From Microcyclospora pomicola (taxonomy: Eukaryota; Ascomycota; Dothideomycetes; Capnodiales): a stretch of 64,000 nucleotides of DNA. Each line of letters starts with the position of its first letter. Within the stretch, counting starts at the first letter, position 1. The stretch is from NCBI GenBank assembly GCA_002786065.1, contig NHNY01000026.1:280399-344398 (forward strand). Reading direction: 5' to 3'. A program made the position numbers and the translations under genes. Shown here piece by piece: positions 56,398 through 64,000 of this stretch. The notes beneath the pieces are model-generated. The model was not told where the DNA came from and did no database searches. It saw only the letters and a list, made by a program, of their open reading frames with translations.

Positions 56398-59300
56398 GAT
56401 TCACTGGTGGTCTGAGATGTGTTTAACATCCACCTACCTGCCTTGACTGATGTTTGAGGCCGCACGTCCATCTGTCGAGAAGGCTGCAGATGACAGGCGT
56501 TGGCGTCCAGCCAGACGAAGACCAGACCGAGCAGCTTCGAGTCTTCTCTTCGCTGGTAAGACGCCATGCGTGCTCGAGCTTGAGCAGCAGACATGTCAGT
56601 GCACATGTATCTCCCTCGGCTCGCCAGTACGACTACTATCTTGCATACAGCAGATCTACTCGTGCTGCTGAGGATTGCAAACGAGGCCCTGCTGCTAGGA
56701 TCGTCTGACAGGAAATCCACCAAGGAATATCAAGTGCAGCGTCGCTCAACGGACCGAACCTCGATGATCTCAGCAGCCACCCGTGATCCGGCGGACACGG
56801 CAATCATGGACCAACTCACCTTACAATATCGGCAGTATTGAATTCGCGTCGTCGGCGTCTTACACCGAACCCTCCCAAGATTCAGGTACCAGTTACACGT
56901 CCAAATCAGTACCGGATCCGCCTATATCAGAAACGACTCTTCGACGTCCCATTCCCTCACTCTGCCATTGTCAGTAGCACGAACGACGAAACAAATCCTC
57001 CTTCCACGCCTTACAAAACACGAAGGGTACTCAACATACAAGCATCACTACGGAGCCATGAGAAGCAGAAGAAGCCAGCCGTGGAGAAAGATCGCGCTGT
57101 CATGGGCTTGCACTGTTGTTCCTGTGTGGAATTGTGGAGTAATTCTCCGTAGACATCTCTCAAAGGAGTATCGATCACGGCAGATGACCTGACCTGACTT
57201 GTACGCGTGCTTTGGACCATGAGATGGTTTTATCTATCTACTATCTTATATCTTCGAGATTTGGTCGAGACGGAGCCAAGCTGGTCCATCGACGTAAGTA
57301 TGGCAAGAAGCTGAAGCTATAAGTTCGTGCTGTACGGTATGGTACTAGTATTGCGACGATATCTCCCACACACCTACATTAACGGAAGAGGAAAGAGGGA
57401 TAAGGGATAAGGGATGAGGGATAAGGAATCAAACCTGTAGTCGTAGGCAGAGTTGTAAAACGTGATATCAATGTCTTCTGAGCCGTGATTCTCATGCTTG
57501 CATTACTGCACTCTTCACGAACAAGGGCTCAAACCCCACTAAGAGTCGGATCTGTTTGTGTCAAGGCATAGCATGGGGAGGAGAGGTGTACGATTACACT
57601 GTAAGGTAGATAAAGCTGCAGTTTGAATCATCGATCACATCACGATGGAGATGCAACCAACAACTATAGAACCACGCCCTATCTGCTTGGCATCTGCAGG
57701 CATGCTGTTGTGCTGGCAACAATAGTTAGGCAATGATCCATCTCACATCCACGATCTATCACATCGCATATGCAGCACCCTGTCGTGATAGACGGACATG
57801 CAGGCAGATGATCGTAGCATGTAAGATAAGCAGGGTAGGAGTCTGGCTGGAGATATGTCGGGAATCTGGAGGTTCAGGCGGCTAGTGGGCAGGTGAAGTC
57901 GATCAAGAATGATGGCTCAGCCATGCCTTGGACTTTGAAGTTTGATATACGGAGTATCGAATGCATTGTCCGACTGTCCGAATGCTGTCTTTTCTACAAG
58001 ACGTATTGCAGTCAATGTTCAGCGGAGTGTTTCAGAGCTAGGGCCTCGATCGAACGGGGCTTTTATTAAAGAATGTACTACCACGAGCGGGATATGTACC
58101 TCACTGACATGCTCCATTCTCGTGTCGTGACGAATCACGCCTCAGGTACATTCGACAAAAGCAATGTAGAGTCTAAGATTGGACCCGGATTGCAGGAGTC
58201 TACAGCCTGATCTCATATCTTTGCCAGATACCAATCACGAGCGGTTCCGAGAGACTGCATCGAAACAACTCTAATCGTCCATGTTGCATGGATCATATGC
58301 ACACCATCGACTACACATGTACCTCTGGGGTATCTGATCGTTGACCGTCTGATAAGCCTGGTGGTGAGAGCATGAGGTCTGTTCATGGATGAGGGTCTGA
58401 CTTGGCCTGAGGTCCATCCCGTGGACCATGTACAATCCAATCTATGTCGAAGATGGTGGCTGAAGGAATGCTATCGATTTGACTGGCTAGCTTGCTCAGC
58501 CTTGATGACAATTAATGGGCGGTTGGTCAATAGCAAGAATAATCTGAGACCACCGAATCAGTATGCAGACATGGCATGCTTCCCATCCTCCTTATCGTCA
58601 GCCGCGATGCCGGAGCATGGGAGGTCGACCTCTAGCCGCGCCAAGCCACACATCGACCAGGTCCGCGACAGAGGTGAGATCCAGCCAAGCATTGCCGATA
58701 TGTTGATGGGCTAGGGATCGCGAGATGGCGAGGGTGGCGCCAAGGACGGCGTGTGGTTTGCCATGTGTCTGTGGCTTCAACGTGCGAATCTCGACATGGG
58801 GGGACGTGTTGACGCCCGTGATGTTCTAGAGGCCCTGGTGCTAGAGCGGATGCGGCTGTCGTTATCAGCACCCAATCAGCGCGGGCGACTTACCCAATCG
58901 ACGGCCCGCCGGCCAACGTCAGAGCCAGAGTTTCTTCTTACCTCCACCACCGACCCATCCCGTATCCATCCACAAACTTCCGCCCGTTCGGAGCAGCGAT
59001 AAGGCTCGGCTTGGCAGTCGGGAGTCGACCAGCACATTATTCGTGGGTCTGGTCGTATGACCATGCGCGCCCTCCACCTCGTCTACCCTCATCCAGCCAT
59101 CGCCGTCGTGCATGGACGAAGAGGCTAAAGATGTGTGGTTTGGCACGCGAGGATCCCGGGACTTGTTCTTCGTCGGGACGACGTCAGTACTTACGTTTAC
59201 CTGGGGTCCTGTTGAGATCGAAGGCGGAAGACATGATTCTGGAAACATGAAAAGGCCACGACCACTGCCTCCATGCTTCCAATGGGAGACCAATCTGCAG

Positions 59301-59928
59301 ACGCAGATCCAACTTAACAACGACGTGGCCGTGATTGTCAATCTCGATCGAGCATGCAACATCCTCCCTATCCATGTCAATGCCCGGGCATCGCCAAGCA
59401 TTTCACCTCGTCCTAGCTTGCGTGCATCCCATGCCCCCAGAACTTAGAGGCGAAGCAGCCGTTCCGTGCATGATAAGGGCCAAAGAGATGCGCCTATGGG
59501 CCTTCGATTTGGCTGTGGACCAACGACTCAACCGAGTTAGATGGCCGCCGCCGCCGCTAAAGTAGAGCTGGAACGGGTAGATCCTGACGAGCGTTTGGGT
59601 GGGAGCAGTGATGTATGGGCGCGCTGGTCGGAGACGCTGGCCTGGTGGAAGCTCGTGCCCCCATCATCATAATAATAAAGACCCCCCAGCTCGCGTCCCA
59701 TTCTCGTGCGCTGCCTTTTGGATCTTGTCTTCTCTCTTTCTTTGTATATCATCTTTAATCACGACACCTTCTGGCGGGAAGGTGTTCTACTGCACGAAGC
59801 CACTTCACGCCCCGAGCGCCCAGCGGGTCAAGCTCTGTATCGAGCACACGAGCGCCGACTACCATCGTGCAGCAGCACTGTTCGAAGGCAAACAGGATAT
59901 CTAGGCCAAGGCCTGCCCAACCGCCAAT
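56398..59928. other. Long intergenic region upstream of the ammonium transporter
   Basis: About 3.5 kb, the longest stretch without a supported gene. Frames up to 111 codons (for example 59112-59447) have no recognisable motif. It holds a short heptamer repeat near 57400 and a cluster of four TATC (GATA on the minus strand) within 57232-57253, some 2.7 kb before the transporter. Confidence 0.45.
57397..57424 (+). repeat. Heptamer tandem repeat (GGGATAA)
   Basis: Four consecutive 7-bp units, three GGGATAA and one GGGATGA. Too short and not of the usual fungal telomere sequence (TTAGGG), so a simple repeat. Confidence 0.85.
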
Positions 59929-61644
59929 ATGTCGTACGCATGGGTCGGAGCACCCGCCGTCTACAACTACACCGAAGGCTACGAGGCGATCGGAGGTGAT
60001 TCCAGTATGTCCAACACCGACCATCATCACCCCGACAGAAGTCGCGAAATCCCAACATTCGCATACTAACCATTTCTCGCCCACCAGGCACAACCAATCT
60101 GAACCAATGGTTCGCCGCGGGTGACCAGGCGTACATCATCGTCGCTTCGGCGATGGTGCTGATCATGGTACCGGGTCTGGCCTTCCTTTACTCCGGTCTC
60201 GCTCGGCGAAAGTCGGCGTTGAGCATGATCTGGGCGTGTATGGCGTCCAGCTCCGTCATCACATTCCAGTGGTATTTCTGGGGTTATTCGCTCGCGTTCA
60301 GCAACACCGCCACCAATGGCTTCATTGGCGATCTCAAGAAATTCGGCCTGCAAAATACTCTGGCGCAACCCAGCCAGGGTAGCCCGCTTGTTCCCGATCT
60401 TCTCTATGCCTTCTACCAGGTATGTGGTCACGTGGTGTTGCGTCCGCAGTGTTGGGACGACCGACTAACATGACCTGCCACCACAGATGCAATTCTGCGC
60501 CGTCACTGCCGCCATCGTCGTCGGTGCCGTCGCCGAGCGTGGTCGTCTGATCCCCATGATGGTCTTCATCTTCGCCTGGGCCACCCTCGTCTACTGCCCG
60601 ATCGCATGTTGGGCATGGAATGCAAGTGGATGGGGCTACAAATGGGGTGTGTACGACTACGCTGGTGGAGGACCCGTCGAGATCGGCTCTGGAATGTCCG
60701 CGCTCGCATACTCGATGGTGCTCGGCAGGCGTCAGGAGAAGATGATGTTGAACTTCCGTCCCCACAACGTCTCCCTCATCACCCTCGGCACGATCTTGCT
60801 CTGGTTCGGATGGTTGGGCTTCAACGGTGGCTCTGCGTTTGGTGCCAACCTCCGCGCCACCATGGCCTGCTGGAACTCCAACATCACCGCCATGTTCGCC
60901 GCCATGACCTGGGTGTTGCTCGACTGGAGATTGGCCCGCAAGTGGTCCATGGTCGGCTGGTGTTCCGGCACCATCTCCGGCCTCGTCGCTGCCACTCCTG
61001 CCTCTGGTTTCATTCCCCCGTGGGCCTCCGTCGTGCTCGGCATCGCCACCGGTGTCGTGTGCAATTTTGCAACCAAGATCAAGTACTGGATCAAGATTGA
61101 CGACGCGATGGATGTGTTCGCCGAGCACGGCGTCGCCGGCATGATCGGTCTCTTCTTCAACGGCATCTTCGCGGCGACCTACATCATCGGCCTGGACGGC
61201 GTCAACACGGGCCTGTACAACGGCGCGTGGATCCAGCACAACTGGAAACAGCTTTACATCCAAGTCGCCTACATCGCAGCCGCCACAGCCTACGCCTTCG
61301 TCATGTCGGCCGTGCTCGCGTACGCCATCAACTACATCCCCGGCCTGCACCTGCGCGCGTCCGAGGAGGCCGAGCTGCTCGGCATGGACGACGACCAGCT
61401 GGGCGAGTTCGCATACGACTACGTCGAGGTCCGCCGCGACTACCTCGCCTGGACCCCGGCCAAGGGCGAGCCCGAAGGCCAGGAACACCAGATCTCTCAG
61501 GGCGACCGCCACGGCATCCAGCAGCACAGCGAGATGCTCGAGGGCAAAGAGCCCAGCGAGGGCAGCTCCGGCAACGAGCACACTGGCGTTGGTGGCGATC
61601 GCCACGGTGTCGCGTATGAGAAGACGGAGCGCGAGGCCGCATGA
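59929..61644 (+). CDS. Ammonium transporter (Mep/Amt family)
   Basis: Three exons, 59929-60004, 60088-60419 and 60487-61644, total 1566 nt, 521 residues. Eleven membrane helices are expected; conserved blocks are NQWFAAGDQAYIIVASAMV at the start, MVPGLAFLYSGLARRKSALS, FGWLGFNGGSAFGAN and AEHGVAGMIGLFFNG. The first twin-His position of the pore is Glu201 (GGGPVEIGSG) and the second is His near 350, the arrangement of yeast Mep1/Mep3 and not Mep2. It takes up ammonium at the plasma membrane. The cytoplasmic tail (about 85 residues, rich in Glu, Gly and His) is longer than the pore needs and probably regulatory. Both introns restore conserved text. Confidence 0.96.
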
Positions 61645-62275
61645 GGGGGGTCGCGTGATGCGCTTTCTTTATGAGTCTCTCAGTGCTGTAAATTTTTCTT
61701 TCCCATATCGTTTATATTTCTGCCCTTTCGAATGTGTGGGGGAGTCGATTCATATGATTCATATATCCGCCATGGCGTGTGGAGGGACATCGGTAGACTT
61801 GCATGCGTGCGTGCACTGCCTGGTGTCAGGTGTAGATATCCATATCTCTATCCACATGTATATTCCCGCCTTCACGTGAAGTGTAGATTCCTTCCAATCT
61901 CATCTCCACAAATCCACACCATACGCCCTACCTTATCCGTCAATGTCTTCCATCAACCGGAATTCTTGCAACCCCAAGCCTGCATTCCGTCATCATCTCG
62001 TCGTCTAATGATGAAAGCTAGGGTACACGCCAGTCCATACCTACATATATCCTCACCTTGTCCACCCCATCACCCTTCATCCTCAATCAATCTATCGTTT
62101 CCTTTCCGTTTGCTTCGCATTACGTCTTTTGGGCGCGAGTGTGGTGATGATGATGATGCTGGCGCTTATGAGCAGCATCTTCCCGATCTCATCTCTTCGT
62201 CGATGTAAGAAGTAGTCCGCGAAGGTGATCGAATAACGGTATAGGTTGGAAGTAGACATCCACTAACGCGGAGGT
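61645..62275. other. Intergenic region between the ammonium transporter and the transposon
   Basis: About 0.6 kb of AT-richer sequence; it must contain the 3' end of the transporter gene. No supported coding sequence. Confidence 0.5.
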
Positions 62276-62307
62276 CGGGGGTGTGAAATGGACGGGGGTG
62301 TGAAATG
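62276..62307. repeat. 15-bp direct repeat at the transposon border
   Basis: The 15-mer CGGGGGTGTGAAATG occurs at 62276-62290 and again at 62293-62307, a period of 17. It lies about 70 bp beyond the transposase stop and coincides with the point where CpG disappears, so it may be part of the element's terminal or subterminal sequence. The opposite end is outside the window, so inversion cannot be tested. Confidence 0.75.
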
Positions 62308-64000
62308 CCAGATTCCAAGCTGCCACCTTCAATGCATGATAACTTCATAACCACTTAATGAAAAGGCTTGATTCTTGGTTTATATGATAGCTAAGAGCTG
62401 TGGCAATAGCTGTTTACAAGATCTTCTGGTGTGGCCTTGTGTGTGGCATGTGGTGCATGTTGGTGCCTTTCTGGCTGGCTTTTCAACTTCTGGTTCTCCC
62501 TCAACTTCTACCAATTGAGTAGGCATGTTTGATACCTGTTCAACTGACAGTGGAATGTCTGATCTGATTGGGCCTCTCTTCCTCTTCTTTCTGATGTGAA
62601 AGGCCTCATTAGCCTGTTGTAGATCATGGACCTGTGCCTGGAACAAGGCAGCTGTTGTAGCCATAATTGTGGCTCCCTTTGACAACTGCTCAATCATGTC
62701 ATATATGGGGGTTGGTGAGCTACTTTGGTGCCTCTGGAGCCTGTGTTTAATGCTTGTAGTCTGCCTAGTGACTTGCAATGCATTATGTGGTGTCTGGGGC
62801 TGCCATGAATGGCTTGATGACTGACTTGATGGCAGAGATATTGGCAATGGATCAAGCCTAGCTAAAACAACCTCTGGATTGAATGGATTGATGCCTGCTC
62901 CTCTGAAACCTGCTTGGATGTTGGCCTTGGTAATTGCCTGTGTATGTGCCATATAGAAACTGTGGATAAATGCCAGTTTATCTATGTGGAATATGTGCCT
63001 CTGGATCAGGCCCTGGTTCTGTTTTGAAAAGGCCTGTTTCAATGGACCAAAACAACCAACATCCATAGGCTGTAATATATGAGATGAATGTGGTGGCATC
63101 CATAACAATATGATGCCTTGATCCTCACAGAATTGCCTAAATTCTGAGGTGGTATGGCTACCATGATTATCCAGAATCAGTAGCCTCTTAGATCCAATTG
63201 TATATGCCTTTGTATGCCTGTCAAAGTGCTGGATCCACTGATATCCAATTTGATCTGTTGTCCAGCCATTTGGGCTCACACTGAATACCCAGTCTGGTGG
63301 TAGGCCTTCAAACCATGCCTTGTTGTATTCCTTGCCTTTGAAGATGATAAATACAGGTATGGCTCTGCCAGTTGCACTGCCACCTTGTATGAGGGTGATC
63401 CACTCAGTATTAGTTGGCTTAATCTGCTTAGGTCTCCCTTCTCCCTCTGTGGCAGTGACTACCTTGGAGGCAGATATCTGGCCCATTTGAAAGCCAGTTT
63501 CATCAAAGTTGTAGATGTCTTCATTCTGGATGCCATACTTGTTGATTGTGTTCCTCACAAGGTCAAACCAGCCTTGTATGATCTGTGGTTGCTCACATAG
63601 CCTTCTCTGGCATTCATATGCCCTACCAAGTCTCACACTGAGCTGTGGTGTCCTTTTTATGAATGTATTGGCCCATTTCATGCCAACTGGTGGTGCACCT
63701 TTGGCCTGGCATATTGAGTCTGCCATGCCTTTGATTATGCCAATTGATGGGGATAATCCCTGCCTATCCAGTTCCAGAATCTTGTTTATTATCACCATCT
63801 CTTCATGTAAATCCAGCCTCTTGTTTTTGACCTTGTAATCTGCCTTTGAAGGTGTTCCATTGATTCTTCTCCAGAGTGTGGTTACAGGGACTTGGTAGGC
63901 AGCTGCACAGGCATTGATGGACTGAAATTGGCCTTGCTTGAAAGCCTGCATTGCAAGGAGAATACTACCTTCTTTTGAGGCCATAATGGATGAAATTGGT
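62293..64000 (-). mobile_element. Fot1/pogo-type (Tc1-mariner superfamily) DNA transposon, 5' end outside window
   Basis: The element is defined by its transposase and by a sharp change in base pattern: no CpG is found from 62295 to the window end, while CpG is frequent to the left. The left border is placed at the second copy of the CGGGGGTGTGAAATG repeat, which is an estimate; the true end could include the first copy. The transposase start lies 16 bp from the window edge, so the other terminal repeat is not visible. The flanking TA target duplication could not be identified. Confidence 0.75.
62380..63984 (-). CDS. Fot1/pogo-type DDE transposase with C-terminal zinc knuckle
   Basis: Single intact exon, 534 residues. 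An N-terminal psq-type helix-turn-helix (AAAYQVPVTTLWRRINGTPS, residues 27-46) and a CENP-B/Tc5-type HTH (about 55-130) bind the ends; the DDE domain follows. Catalytic residues are Asp161 (IYNFDETGFQMG), Asp272 (LLILDNHGSHTT) and Asp308 (LQPMDVGCFG), with 35 residues between the last two, the DD35D spacing of Fot1/Pot elements. The tail has CTTCHTQGHTRRSC (residues 510-523), a CX2CX4HX4C zinc knuckle. No stop or frameshift is present, so it may be active or recently so. Its G+C is lower than that of neighbouring genes, and every Arg codon is AGA or AGG. The first ATG is used; upstream sequence is cut off. Confidence 0.93.
   Translation of the reverse strand: MASKEGSILLAMQAFKQGQFQSINACAAAYQVPVTTLWRRINGTPSKADYKVKNKRLDLHEEMVIINKILELDRQGLSPSIGIIKGMADSICQAKGAPPVGMKWANTFIKRTPQLSVRLGRAYECQRRLCEQPQIIQGWFDLVRNTINKYGIQNEDIYNFDETGFQMGQISASKVVTATEGEGRPKQIKPTNTEWITLIQGGSATGRAIPVFIIFKGKEYNKAWFEGLPPDWVFSVSPNGWTTDQIGYQWIQHFDRHTKAYTIGSKRLLILDNHGSHTTSEFRQFCEDQGIILLWMPPHSSHILQPMDVGCFGPLKQAFSKQNQGLIQRHIFHIDKLAFIHSFYMAHTQAITKANIQAGFRGAGINPFNPEVVLARLDPLPISLPSSQSSSHSWQPQTPHNALQVTRQTTSIKHRLQRHQSSSPTPIYDMIEQLSKGATIMATTAALFQAQVHDLQQANEAFHIRKKRKRGPIRSDIPLSVEQVSNMPTQLVEVEGEPEVEKPARKAPTCTTCHTQGHTRRSCKQLLPQLLAII

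Noticed and set aside
57397-57424. GGGATAA repeats as an internal telomere tract
   Set aside because: Unit differs from TTAGGG and there are only four copies.
59112-59447. 111-codon plus-strand frame upstream of the ammonium transporter
   Set aside because: No recognisable motif or conserved pattern; could not be linked to other exons.
60334-61605. 423-codon open frame antisense to the ammonium transporter
   Set aside because: A shadow of the strongly GC3-biased transporter gene; composition is repetitive Gly/Asp/Val/His with no domain.

Overview
The window is nuclear DNA from a filamentous ascomycete (Pezizomycotina). The evidence is short introns of about 50-140 bp with GT..AG ends, a HET-domain protein, an NRPS-like enzyme, and fungal versions of RTG2, SPC34, RPN3, CMR1, Wee1, VAC7 and HFI1. 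A dothideomycete is my guess from overall character; no marker here proves it. Exon borders were worked out by hand and kept only where reading phase, length divisible by three and protein conservation agreed.

Left part (about 1-19.1 kb) has an accessory character: a HET-domain protein, a Q-rich protein, an MFS monocarboxylate-type transporter divergent from an unusual adenylation-carrier-condensation enzyme (A-T-C), a secreted eight-cysteine protein, a small Cys-rich protein with a C-terminal anchor, a polytopic membrane protein resembling terpene-cyclase-like proteins, and a secreted GDSL esterase. The transporter/A-T-C pair looks like the core of a small metabolite locus.

Middle part (19.7-37 kb): RTG2, a dienelactone hydrolase, an unknown three-exon protein, two adjacent members of a three-member family of very small proteins (the third lies about 10 kb away), an F-box protein, a small proline-rich protein, a two-exon YeeE/YedE membrane protein, and the divergent pair SPC34/RPN3.

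Right part (37.9-61.6 kb) is core housekeeping: S-adenosylmethionine synthetase, CMR1 divergent from an MTF2-like mitochondrial protein, Wee1-type kinase, VAC7, HFI1/ADA1 and an ammonium transporter. Long leaders or intergenic stretches precede Wee1, VAC7 and the ammonium transporter.

Right edge (62.3-64 kb): an intact Fot1/pogo-type DD35D transposase on the minus strand, embedded in about 1.7 kb in which I find not one CpG dinucleotide, although CpG is common in the rest of the window. This is the most striking signal here. No tRNA, rRNA or CRISPR was recognised.
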